From Seohaeicola_A nanhaiensis (GTDB lineage: Bacteria > Pseudomonadota > Alphaproteobacteria > Rhodobacterales > Rhodobacteraceae), in NCBI RefSeq assembly GCF_042654245.1, contig NZ_JBHSGI010000005.1, positions 434,001-498,000 on the forward strand: a stretch of 64,000 nucleotides of DNA, written 5' to 3'. Of the stretch, positions 52,681-60,323 are shown piece by piece (within the stretch, counting starts at the first letter, position 1; each line of letters begins with the position of its first letter). Made by a program: the position numbers and the translations under genes. Under the pieces are notes generated by a model, which had not been told where the DNA came from, searched no databases, and saw nothing but the letters and a program-made list of their open reading frames with translations.

Positions 52681-53386
52681 GGCGCATCTCCGCCACCCGC
52701 TCGCGCGGGGCCAGCAGGCTGACCGCCGCCGTGACCCCGACCGCGATGGCGATCAGGATGGTGCCCAGCGCCAGCGCCAGCGCCAGATTGCCCTTCGAGG
52801 TCTCGAGCGCGATGGTCGTCGTCATCACCCGCGTCACGTGGTTGATATTGCCGCCCACCATGATCACTGCCCCGACCTCGGCAATCGCCCGTCCGAATCC
52901 GGCCAGCAGCGCCGTCAGCAGCGCCAGCCGCGCGTCCCACAGCAGCGTCGGCACCGAGGCCAGCCGCGACACGCCCAGACTGCGCAGCTGTTCGGCATAT
53001 TCGCCGTCCAGCGTCTCGATGGTCTGCCGCGTCAGCGCGGTGATGATCGGCGTCACCAGCACGACCTGCGCGATGATCATCGCCGTCGGCGTGTACAGCA
53101 GCTGCAGCACGCCCAGCGGACCGCTGCGCGACAGCGCCAGATAGACCAGCAGCCCCACGACCACCGGCGGCAGCCCCATCAGCGCATTGACCAGGATCAC
53201 CACCGCCCGCCGGCCGGGAAAGCGTGCCACGCCCAAAGCCGCGCCCAGCGGCATCCCGATGGCGGCCGCGATCAGGACGGCCATCAAAGACACCCGCAGC
53301 GACAGCAGCACGATCTCCCAAAGCGCGGGATCGCCAGAAAGGATCAGCCATAAAGCCGCCCCGAGTTCTTGCGAAAAATCATGCAA
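52673..53386 (-). CDS. tupB: Tungstate ABC transporter permease
   Basis: The 237-residue inner-membrane protein has about six helices. The EAA-like cytoplasmic loop is EQLRSLGVSRLASVPTLLWDARLALLTALLAGFGRAIAEVG. It is the first gene of a tup operon in the order permease-ATPase-binding protein, the reverse of the usual tupA-first order. A 624-bp gene-free region lies upstream. Confidence 0.9.
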   Translation of the reverse strand: MHDFSQELGAALWLILSGDPALWEIVLLSLRVSLMAVLIAAAIGMPLGAALGVARFPGRRAVVILVNALMGLPPVVVGLLVYLALSRSGPLGVLQLLYTPTAMIIAQVVLVTPIITALTRQTIETLDGEYAEQLRSLGVSRLASVPTLLWDARLALLTALLAGFGRAIAEVGAVIMVGGNINHVTRVMTTTIALETSKGNLALALALGTILIAIAVGVTAAVSLLAPRERVAEMRHA

Positions 53387-53831
53387 TTTCTACGAAATCT
53401 CCCTCTTTTCGTAGCCTGTGCTATTAATTGCACAAAATCAGAGCCGGGTCACGTCAATTTCCCGCGCCCGTCTGGGTCTCGCCCTTTGCAATTTCCGCGC
53501 CTCCTCTGCGTCCGATCTACCAGCTGAAGCCCCGGCTATGCCGCGGCCACCGTCTCCACAGTGGTTACTGTCTCCGCAACAGCCGCCGTCCCCGCATCCA
53601 TTAGCCAAATCCCGTCGCTATCCGGGACAGGGTCGAGCCTGCCTCCACTGGTCCATCGCTGGACCGGCCTCGCCAATCTCTGTCCACCCTTGGAAAGAAC
53701 CGCACCGTTCCCGGCATCCCCTCTCGGCGCCGCCTGGAACCGGCGCCGCCCGGGGCCAACGCCGCCCGCGCCTATCCTCCGCGCGCACCAGCTGTCCGAA
53801 GCCGGTCATCCCCAGGCAGCTCCGCCCCCGC
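53387..53831. other. Gene-free region upstream of tupB
   Basis: No credible gene, RNA or operator is seen in about 445 bp. A less GC-rich stretch near 53380-53450 probably contains the tup promoter. Beyond that, the DNA contains scattered degenerate relatives of the tandem hairpin repeat described next (for example CTGGTCCATCGCTGGACCGG near 53657 and CTGTCCACCCTTGG near 53681). Confidence 0.5.
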
Positions 53832-53952
53832 CCTGACCAACCGCGGACAGCTTCGCGCCCGCCCTGTCCAACCGCGGAGAGCCCCGCCGCACCCTGTCCA
53901 ACCACGGACAGCTTCGCCCCGAGCCTGTCCACCGAAGGACAGCTTCGCACGG
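53832..53952. repeat. Four imperfect 30-31-bp tandem repeats with internal dyad
   Basis: Units begin at 53832, 53863, 53893 and 53924. Each reads roughly CCTGTCCAACCGCGGACAGC followed by TTCGC and a few bases. The arms CTGTCC and GGACAG can form a hairpin in every unit except the second (GGAGAG). There are no unique spacers, so it is not a CRISPR array. Confidence 0.8.
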
Positions 53953-53954
53953 CA

Positions 53955-53986
53955 AAGAAAAAGGCCGGCGCCCCGCGGCACCGGCC
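53955..53986 (-). terminator. Terminator of the pyrimidine uptake/catabolism operon
   Basis: The stem GGCCGG-c-GCC/GGC-a-CCGGCC (53963-53986, one mismatch, loop CCGC) is followed on the minus strand by CCTTTTTCTTT, 24 bp after the end of the binding-protein gene. This places the end of the nine-gene operon here. Confidence 0.85.
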
Positions 53987-54010
53987 CTCCTTCAATCCGC
54001 AATGAAGCGC

Positions 54011-54997
54011 TTACTTCAGCGCCTTGTCGGTGATCTCATGCGTCCAGGCGCCCTCAGGCTCCTTCGAGATCACCGGGTCCGAGCCGCCGCCCAGCAGCGT
54101 GTCGACCGTGCGCTGATAATCGGCCTCGTCCAGCGCCCCGTTCGATCCGGCGGTCAGTTTGGCGATCTCGCCCATCATCCGCACCTGATGCGCCTCGGTC
54201 TGGGCGCCCGTGGCATCGTTGTCCAGCACGATGCCAGCCGCCTCCTCCGGGTGCTCCTCGGCATATTTCCAGCCCTTCATCGAGGCGCGCACGAACTTGA
54301 CCATCTTCTCGGCAAAGGCCGGATCCTTGAGGTTGTCCTCCAGCACATAGATGCCGTCCTCCAGCGTGGCGACCCCCATGTCCTCATACTTGAAGGTCAC
54401 CAGCTCCTCGGGCTTCACGCCCGCATCCAGCACCTGACCGTATTCGTTATAGGTCATGGTGCTGATGCAATCGGCCTGCCGCTGGATCAGCGGATCGACG
54501 TTGAACCCCTGCTTCAGCACCGTCACCCCGTCCGGGCCGCCATCGGTCGGGATGCCTTCCTTGCTCATCCAGCTCAGGAAGGGATATTCGTTGCCGAAGA
54601 ACCAGACCCCGATGGTCTTGCCCTTGAAATCCTGCGGTCCGGTGATCCCGGTGTCCTTCCAGCAGGTCAGCATCAGCCCCGACGATTTGAACGGCTGGGC
54701 GATGTTCACCACCGGCAGGCCCTTTTCCCGCGCCGCCAGCGCCGAGGGCATCCAGTTGAGCATCGCATCGGCCCCGCCGCCCGCCAGCACCTGCGGCGGC
54801 GCGATGTCCGGGCCGCCGGGCAGAATGGTGACGTCCAGCCCCTCCTCGGCATAATAGCCCTTGTCCAGCGCCACATAGTAGCCCGCGAACTGGGCCTGCG
54901 TGACCCACTGCAGCTGCAGCTTGACGCTCTCGTTCGCCATCGCCTGGCCCGCCATCAGTGTCGAGGCCAGCGCCAGTCCCGTCATCATCCGTTTCAT
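54011..54997 (-). CDS. NMT1/THI5-like ABC transporter substrate-binding protein (ThiY-like)
   Basis: The 328-residue periplasmic protein has a signal peptide (MTGLALASTLMAGQAMA). The NMT1/THI5 domain has the landmarks QLQWVTQAQFAGYYVALDKGYYAEEGLDVTI and CWKDTGITGPQDFKGKTIGVWFFGNE. Members bind pyrimidine-like compounds. Gene context (dihydropyrimidinase, RutR) suggests a pyrimidine, dihydropyrimidine or hydantoin ligand; thiamine precursor uptake is the alternative. It is the last gene of the operon. Confidence 0.86.
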   Translation of the reverse strand: MKRMMTGLALASTLMAGQAMANESVKLQLQWVTQAQFAGYYVALDKGYYAEEGLDVTILPGGPDIAPPQVLAGGGADAMLNWMPSALAAREKGLPVVNIAQPFKSSGLMLTCWKDTGITGPQDFKGKTIGVWFFGNEYPFLSWMSKEGIPTDGGPDGVTVLKQGFNVDPLIQRQADCISTMTYNEYGQVLDAGVKPEELVTFKYEDMGVATLEDGIYVLEDNLKDPAFAEKMVKFVRASMKGWKYAEEHPEEAAGIVLDNDATGAQTEAHQVRMMGEIAKLTAGSNGALDEADYQRTVDTLLGGGSDPVISKEPEGAWTHEITDKALK

Positions 54998-55051
54998 CGT
55001 CTTCCACTCCTTGTTGTCAGTTGTTTTTCCCGGAGTCGCCCGGTTTCTTCC

Positions 55052-55897
55052 CTATCGCCGCTGCGACGGATGCCAGAAGGTCACCGTCCGCTCCGCCAGC
55101 GCCACGATCCCATAGAACACCGACCCGGCAATCGCCGCCACGACAATTTCCGCCCAGACCATGTCCAGCGCAAGCTGCCCCACCGAGGTCGAGATGCGAA
55201 ACCCCATCCCCACGGTGGGAGAGCCGAAAAACTCGGCGACGATGGCCCCGATCAGCGCCAGCGTGGTCGAGATCTTCAGCCCGTTGAAGACAAAGGGCAT
55301 CGCCGCCGGCAGCCGCAGCTTGACCAGCGCCTGCCAATAGCTCGCGCCATAGGTCTGCATCAGGTCGCGCTGCATCGCCGTCGCCTCGCGCAGCCCCGCC
55401 ACCGTGTTCACCAGCATCGGAAAGAACACCATGACCACGACCACCGCCGCCTTCGACTGCCAGTCGAAGCCGAACCACATCACCAGGATCGGCGCGGTGC
55501 CGACAATCGGCAGGGCGGCCACGAAGTTGCCCACCGGCAGCAGGCCGCGGCGCAGGAAATCCCACCGGTCGACCAGCACCGCCACCAGGAAGGCCGCGCC
55601 GCAGCCGATCACATAGCCCGACAGCGCGCCCTTGAGGATGGTCTGCGCGAAGTCCTGCCAGAGGATCGGCAGGGTGTCTGCGAACCGTGCGGCGATCACC
55701 GAAGGCGCCGGCAGGATCACCAGCGGCACGTTCAGCCCGCGCACCACCAGCTCCCAGACCGCGAGCAGGGTCACGCCAAAGATCAGCGGCACCGCCAGCT
55801 GCACCGCCCGGCTCCCGGCCATGGGCCCGCGCGCCAGCCAGGCGTTCAGCACCCAGCCCAGCCCCCAGATCAGCAGCGCCGCAATCACCCAGATCAT
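55052..55897 (-). CDS. ABC transporter permease (pyrimidine-type uptake), second
   Basis: The 281-residue inner-membrane protein of the SsuC/TauC/ThiX-like group has six to seven helices. The cytoplasmic coupling loop is QRDLMQTYGASYWQALVKLRLPAAMPFVFNGLK. It has a partner permease immediately upstream in the operon, so the transporter probably uses a heterodimer. The start is ATG 55897. An 85-bp gap before it holds a structured repeat. Confidence 0.88.
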   Translation of the reverse strand: MIWVIAALLIWGLGWVLNAWLARGPMAGSRAVQLAVPLIFGVTLLAVWELVVRGLNVPLVILPAPSVIAARFADTLPILWQDFAQTILKGALSGYVIGCGAAFLVAVLVDRWDFLRRGLLPVGNFVAALPIVGTAPILVMWFGFDWQSKAAVVVVMVFFPMLVNTVAGLREATAMQRDLMQTYGASYWQALVKLRLPAAMPFVFNGLKISTTLALIGAIVAEFFGSPTVGMGFRISTSVGQLALDMVWAEIVVAAIAGSVFYGIVALAERTVTFWHPSQRR

Positions 55898-55910
55898 CGC
55901 GCCCCCGCCT

Positions 55911-55970
55911 TCCTCTTGCCGGAAATATCCCGGGGGAGTCGCCGCAGGCGACGGGGGCAGCGCCCCCCGG
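55911..55970. repeat. Dispersed intergenic repeat, copy 1
   Basis: It shares TCCTCTTGCCGGAAATATCC and CGGGGGAGT with copy 2, and GGGGGAGTCGCC with copy 3. It contains two hairpins: GTCGCC-GCA-GGCGAC and GGGGGC-AGC-GCCCCC. It lies between two permease genes of the same operon. Confidence 0.78.
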
Positions 55971-55982
55971 AACCGCACGCCC

Positions 55983-56900
55983 TCATCGCGCCATCCCCAT
56001 ACGGCGCAGCAGCACCCGCTCGACCAGGCCCAGCAGCCCGACCAGGCAGGCCGCCAGAATCGCCGCGCCGAACAGCGCCGACCAGATCTGCACCGTCTGC
56101 CCGTAGTAACTCCCCGCCAGCAGCCGCGCGCCCAGGCCCGCCACCGCGCCGGTCGGCAGCTCGCCGACAATCGCCCCGACCAGCGAAGCCGAGATGCCGA
56201 TCTTCAGCGACGCGAAGAGATAGGGCATCGAGGCCGGCAGCCGCAGCTTCCAGAACCCCTGCGCCGAACTCGCGTTGTAGGTGCGCAGCAGGTCAAGCTG
56301 CATCGCATCCGGGCTGCGCAGCCCCTTCACCATGCCGACCACCACCGGGAAAAAGCTCAGATAGGCCGAGATCACCGCCTTGGGCACCAGCCCCTGCACG
56401 CCAACGGAATACAGCACCACGATGATCATCGGCGCCAGTGCGATGATCGGGATGGTCTGGCTGACGATGGCCCAGGGCATCACGCTCATGTCCATCACCC
56501 GGGAATGCACGATGCCCACCGCCAGCAGGATGCCAAGCCCGGTGCCGAAGGCAAAGCCGACCAGCGTGGCCGACAGCGTGACCCAGGCGTGATAGACCAG
56601 GCTCCGCTTCGAGGTCACCTTCATCAGGACGGTTGTGTTCCAGAGTTCCGCCGCCACCTGATGCGGCGAGGGCAGCCGCGGCCGCTCCTGTTCCCAGGTC
56701 GCCGGGATCGCGAAGGTGTTCCGCGCGGCCAGCACGACCGGAGAGGTCGCCCGCCGCTCGGCCCCGTCCGCCGGGGTGACAACCGCCCCCGCCCGCTCCG
56801 CCTCGGTCAGGACGCCGGCGATGTTCATCGGGATGCAGGCCAGATACCAGAGCGCTACCAGCACGGCGACCACGACGGCGACGGGCAGCAGATTACGCAT
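55983..56900 (-). CDS. ABC transporter permease (pyrimidine-type uptake), first
   Basis: The 305-residue membrane protein has an extra N-terminal helix (MRNLLPVAVVVAVLVALWYL) and a periplasmic stretch before the permease core. The coupling loop is QLDLLRTYNASSAQGFWKLRLPASMPYLFASLK. ATG 56900 is preferred because the upstream extension (to 56942) is made of 11-bp repeats. It is the paired partner of the next permease. Confidence 0.87.
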   Translation of the reverse strand: MRNLLPVAVVVAVLVALWYLACIPMNIAGVLTEAERAGAVVTPADGAERRATSPVVLAARNTFAIPATWEQERPRLPSPHQVAAELWNTTVLMKVTSKRSLVYHAWVTLSATLVGFAFGTGLGILLAVGIVHSRVMDMSVMPWAIVSQTIPIIALAPMIIVVLYSVGVQGLVPKAVISAYLSFFPVVVGMVKGLRSPDAMQLDLLRTYNASSAQGFWKLRLPASMPYLFASLKIGISASLVGAIVGELPTGAVAGLGARLLAGSYYGQTVQIWSALFGAAILAACLVGLLGLVERVLLRRMGMAR

Positions 56901-56914
56901 CGGGCCGCGCTCCG

Positions 56915-56951
56915 GTGCACGGGTTGTGCACGGGTTGTGCACGGGGTGTGC
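56915..56951. repeat. Three 11-bp tandem repeats in the ATPase-permease gap
   Basis: GTGCACGGGTT is repeated at 56915, 56926 and 56937 (last copy GTGCACGGGGT), followed by GTGC. The period is close to one DNA helix turn, and GTGCAC is self-complementary. It falls in the 68-bp gap between the ATPase and permease genes. Confidence 0.85.
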
Positions 56952-56968
56952 CCCCCTGTTTTTGCCCC

Positions 56969-57742
56969 TCAGTCATCGACATGCCCCGCCCGAAGCCCCT
57001 CGCGCACCCGGTGGGCGATGGCGATGAATTCCGCCGAATCGCGGATGTCGAGCGGCCGCTCCTTCGGCAGCGGGCTGTCGATCACATCGGTGATCCGCCC
57101 CGGCCGAGGCGACATGACGACGATCTTGGTCGACAGGTAAACCGCCTCGGGAATCGAATGGGTGACAAAGCCGATGGTCTTCCCCGTCCGCGCCCAAAGC
57201 GCCAGCAATTGCTCGTTCAGGTGATCGCGCACGATCTCGTCCAGTGCGCCAAATGGCTCGTCCATCAAAAGGATGTCGGCATCGAAGGCCAGCGCCCGGG
57301 CGATGCTGGCCCGCTGCTGCATCCCGCCCGACAGCTGCCAGGGGTATTTCTTGCCGAACCCTTCCAGATCAACCAGTTGCAACACGCTGTTGATACGCTT
57401 TTCCTGCTCGGCCCGGGGAAAGCCCATGATCTCCAGCGGCAGCCGGATATTGCCGGCGATGGTCCGCCAGGGATAAAGCCCCGCCGCCTGGAAGACATAG
57501 CCATAGGCCCGCGCCCGCCGCGCCTCTTCCGGCGAGACACCGTTGACCGTCAGAGTGCCCCCGGTCGGCTGTTCGAGGGCCGCGATGCAGCGCAGGAAGG
57601 TCGTCTTGCCACAGCCGGACGGCCCGATGAAGCTGACGAATTCGCCCTTGCCGATCGACAGGTCGACATCCTTCAGGGCGTGCACCGGCCCGTCGCTGGT
57701 CTGGAAGGTCAGGTTCAGCCCGCGGGCTTCGATCACGCTCAC
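56969..57742 (-). CDS. ABC transporter ATP-binding protein (pyrimidine-type uptake)
   Basis: The 257-residue NitT/TauT-family ATPase has Walker A FIGPSGCGKTTFLRC, signature LSGGMQQRASIARAL, Walker B ILLMDEPFGALDE and the switch His in GFVTHSIPEA. GTG 57742 is chosen (GTG-AGC-GTG-ATC, AAGGGA upstream). A longer frame upstream overlaps the SDR gene and is not protein-like. Confidence 0.88.
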   Translation of the reverse strand: MSVIEARGLNLTFQTSDGPVHALKDVDLSIGKGEFVSFIGPSGCGKTTFLRCIAALEQPTGGTLTVNGVSPEEARRARAYGYVFQAAGLYPWRTIAGNIRLPLEIMGFPRAEQEKRINSVLQLVDLEGFGKKYPWQLSGGMQQRASIARALAFDADILLMDEPFGALDEIVRDHLNEQLLALWARTGKTIGFVTHSIPEAVYLSTKIVVMSPRPGRITDVIDSPLPKERPLDIRDSAEFIAIAHRVREGLRAGHVDD

Positions 57743-57788
57743 AGTCGGTGTTTTCCCTTCGGTTTCGGTGTGTTGCAGAGCGTTGTTC

Positions 57789-58487
57789 TCATACCGATCG
57801 CGTGATGCCCCCGTCGACCCGCAGGTTCTGCCCGGTGATATACCCCGCACCCTCGCTCGCCAGGAAAGCCACCGTCGCCGCGATCTCCTCCGCATGGCCA
57901 TAGCGGCCCATCGGAATGCTTTTCCGCCGCTCTTCCTTCTCGGGCAGACTGTCGATGAAACCGGGCAGCACGTTGTTCATCCGAACGTTGTCCGCCGCAT
58001 AGCGATCCGCGAAAAGCTTCGTGTAAGCGGCCAGCCCGGCACGGAAAACGCCGCTGGTCGGAAAGGCCGGGTCCGGCTCGAAGGTGGCATAGGTCGAGAT
58101 GTTAACGATGGCTCCACCCTTTTGCGCGACCATGATGGGCGCGACAATGCGCGTCGCCCGAACCACGTTCATCAGGTAGAACTCCATGCCCAGGTGCCAG
58201 TCCTCGTCCGTCAGCTCCAGCAGCGCGCCCTTGGGTCCGTGCCCGGCGGAATTGACCAGCACATCGATCCGTCCCCAGCGGTCCATGACTTTCGAAACAA
58301 CGGCTTGCAGGTCGTCGTTGCTCTGATTGCTGCCGGTATGGCCAACCCCGTGCAGCTGCAGGCCCAGCGCCTCGCCCTTGCCGGATGAGGACATGACCCC
58401 CACCTCGAACCCGTCCTTCCGCAACCGCCGCGCCGCAGCCGCGCCCATGCCGGACCCGCCGCCGATGATGAGGGCTACTTTGGTCAT
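57789..58487 (-). CDS. SDR-family protein lacking the YxxxK motif
   Basis: The 232-residue Rossmann protein has the NAD(P) motif IGGGSGMG and LVNSAGHGPKG. Catalytic Ser/Thr 131-132 (VNISTYAT) is kept. The Tyr and Lys positions read S145-GVF-R149 (FPTSGVFRAGLAAY), so standard SDR chemistry is unlikely. The FADRYAADNVRMNNVLPGF block is typical of this operon type. It starts 4 bp after the dihydropyrimidinase stop, tight enough for coupling. Confidence 0.82.
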   Translation of the reverse strand: MTKVALIIGGGSGMGAAAARRLRKDGFEVGVMSSSGKGEALGLQLHGVGHTGSNQSNDDLQAVVSKVMDRWGRIDVLVNSAGHGPKGALLELTDEDWHLGMEFYLMNVVRATRIVAPIMVAQKGGAIVNISTYATFEPDPAFPTSGVFRAGLAAYTKLFADRYAADNVRMNNVLPGFIDSLPEKEERRKSIPMGRYGHAEEIAATVAFLASEGAGYITGQNLRVDGGITRSV

Positions 58488-58491
58488 GCCA

Positions 58492-59946
58492 TCACACCCC
58501 CGTCGCCGGAATGCCGCTGCGCTGCACCGGGCGCGGCGCGGTCAGTTCCTTCCAGGACGACAGCGCCTTGTTCACCGCCATGTTGGGCTCGCGCTTGACG
58601 AACTTGCCATGGCCCTCCTCGGTGCGGATTTCGCCGTCATGCACCGCCACCTTGCCCCGCGTCAGGGTGAACCGCGGCAGACCCTTCACCTTCTGCCCCT
58701 CGAAGACGTTGTAATCGATGGCAGACTGCTGCGACTTGGCGCTGATCGTCTTCTCCTTCGCCGGATCCCAGACGACAAGGTCCGCATCCGCCCCCACCAG
58801 CACCGCCCCCTTCTTTGGATAACAGTTCAGGATTTTTGCGATATTGGTTGAGGTTACGGCCACAAATTCATTCGGCGTCAGCCGCCCCGTCGCCACTCCA
58901 TGGGTCCAGAGCATCGGCATCCGGTCCTCCAGCCCGCCGGTGCCATTCGGGATCTTGGTGAAGTCGCCGACGCCATAGCGCTTCTGCTCGGTGGTAAAGG
59001 CGCAATGGTCCGTCGCCACCACGCTCAGCGACCCCGACTGCAACCCGGCCCAGAGCGACTCCTGATGCTGCTTGTTGCGGAACGGCGGCGACATCACCCG
59101 CCGCGCGGCATGATCCCAGTCGGGGTTGAAATACTCGCTCTCGTCCAGCGTCAGATGCTGGATCAGCGGCTCGCCCCAGACCCGCTTGCCCTGCATCCGC
59201 GCCCGCCGGATCGCCTCGTGGCTCTCCTCGCAGGAGGTATGCACGACATACAGCGGCACGCCGGCCATGTCGGCGATCATGATCGCCCGGTTGGTCGCTT
59301 CGCCCTCCACCTGAGGCGGACGAGAATAGGCATGCGCCTCGGGCCCGGTATTGCCCTGCGCCAACAGCTTGGCCGAAAGCTCCGCCACCACGTCGCCATT
59401 CTCGGCATGCACCATGGCAATGCCACCAAGCTCCGCAAGCCGTTGAAACGACGCATACATTTCGTCGTCATTCACCATCAGCGCGCCCTTGTAGGCCATG
59501 AAGTGCTTGAAGGTGGTGATCCCGCGCTCCTCGATTACGGTCTTCATCTCGTTGAAGACCTGCTCGCCCCACCAGGTCACCGCCATGTGGAAGGAATAGT
59601 CGCAGTTGGCCCGCGTCGACTTGTTGTCCCACATCTGCAGCGCGTCCAGCAGCCCCTGCTGCGGATTGGGCAGGGCAAAGTCGATCACCATCGTTGTCCC
59701 TCCCGCCAGCGCCGCCCGCGTGCCGCTCTCGAAATCATCGCTGGAATAGGTGCCCATGAAGGGCATCTCCAGATGGGTATGCGGATCGATCCCGCCGGGC
59801 ATGACATAGCAACCGGTCGCATCCAGCTCCGTGTCCCCCTTCAGACCGGGGCCGATCTGCGCGATCACCCCGCCCTCGATCAGCACATCGGCTTTGTAGG
59901 TCAGGTCGGCGGTGACGATGGTGCCGTTCTTGATGACTGTGGACAT
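58492..59946 (-). CDS. hydA: Dihydropyrimidinase (D-hydantoinase)
   Basis: This binuclear zinc amidohydrolase opens dihydrouracil/dihydrothymine (or hydantoins) to N-carbamoyl acids. The 484-residue length is standard. Metal ligands are visible: HTHLEMPF, the carboxylated Lys region FKHFMAYKGALM, VHAENGD, VHTSCEE and ATDHCAF, and the substrate loop TKIPNGTGGLEDRM. ATG 59946 has GGGAGACAAG upstream. In reductive pyrimidine catabolism this is the PydB step. Confidence 0.95.
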   Translation of the reverse strand: MSTVIKNGTIVTADLTYKADVLIEGGVIAQIGPGLKGDTELDATGCYVMPGGIDPHTHLEMPFMGTYSSDDFESGTRAALAGGTTMVIDFALPNPQQGLLDALQMWDNKSTRANCDYSFHMAVTWWGEQVFNEMKTVIEERGITTFKHFMAYKGALMVNDDEMYASFQRLAELGGIAMVHAENGDVVAELSAKLLAQGNTGPEAHAYSRPPQVEGEATNRAIMIADMAGVPLYVVHTSCEESHEAIRRARMQGKRVWGEPLIQHLTLDESEYFNPDWDHAARRVMSPPFRNKQHQESLWAGLQSGSLSVVATDHCAFTTEQKRYGVGDFTKIPNGTGGLEDRMPMLWTHGVATGRLTPNEFVAVTSTNIAKILNCYPKKGAVLVGADADLVVWDPAKEKTISAKSQQSAIDYNVFEGQKVKGLPRFTLTRGKVAVHDGEIRTEEGHGKFVKREPNMAVNKALSSWKELTAPRPVQRSGIPATGV

Positions 59947-59962
59947 GTCCTTGTCTCCCATA

Positions 59963-60259
59963 TCAGACCGAGTCGAAACACCCGATCGCATTGCCATGCA
60001 CCCCAATATCCAGAGGCCCGAACGGTCCCTCGACACAGAGCGAGAAATACCCCGCGCTCGGCAGGTAGATCACCCGGTAAGGCCCCTTGCGCGCCGTCAC
60101 GGTCCAGCAGGTCATCATGATCCCGCCCGCGAACTGCACCTCGACCTCTTCCGGCTCCACCAGCGCCGCGCGCAATTCCTCCGCTGCCACCGGATCGGCG
60201 GGGTCGCGCAGCTCCGCGGCGATCAGCGCATGGATGGTCGCGCTCAGGTCATCTCCCAT
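59963..60259 (-). CDS. Small unknown protein of the pyrimidine operon
   Basis: The 98-residue protein (MGDDLSATIHALIAAELRDP, then TCWTVTARKGPYRVIYLPSAGYFSLCVEGPFGPLDIG) has an N-terminal helix and a beta-rich C-terminal part, with no signal peptide. It is located 16 bp upstream of hydA and downstream of the ureidopropionase gene. I do not recognise a family. The operon position suggests a role linked to pyrimidine breakdown, by inference only. Confidence 0.72.
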   Translation of the reverse strand: MGDDLSATIHALIAAELRDPADPVAAEELRAALVEPEEVEVQFAGGIMMTCWTVTARKGPYRVIYLPSAGYFSLCVEGPFGPLDIGVHGNAIGCFDSV

Positions 60260-60274
60260 GCGCCGCGCCCCCTG

Positions 60275-60323
60275 TTTCCTCTTGCCGGAAATATCCCGGG
60301 GGTATGGGGGCAGAGCCCCCATG
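60275..60323. repeat. Dispersed intergenic repeat, copy 2
   Basis: TTTCCTCTTGCCGGAAATAT and CCCGGGGG are shared with copy 1. The GGGGGC-AGA-GCCCCC hairpin is kept, but the first hairpin is missing. It fills most of the 64-bp gap before the small unknown gene. Confidence 0.78.

Noticed and set aside
53832..53952. CRISPR-like array
   Set aside because: Units are contiguous imperfect repeats with no unique spacers, and no cas genes are present.
53618..54002. Two minus-strand frames in the tandem repeat region with GWSGRG-like repeats
   Set aside because: The peptide repeats follow from the DNA repeats, two frames are open at once, and no ribosome-binding site or family is seen.
54002..56425. 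Plus-strand frame of 807 codons opposite the ABC transporter genes
   Set aside because: Arg/His/Pro-rich shadow; the minus-strand genes have clear family motifs.
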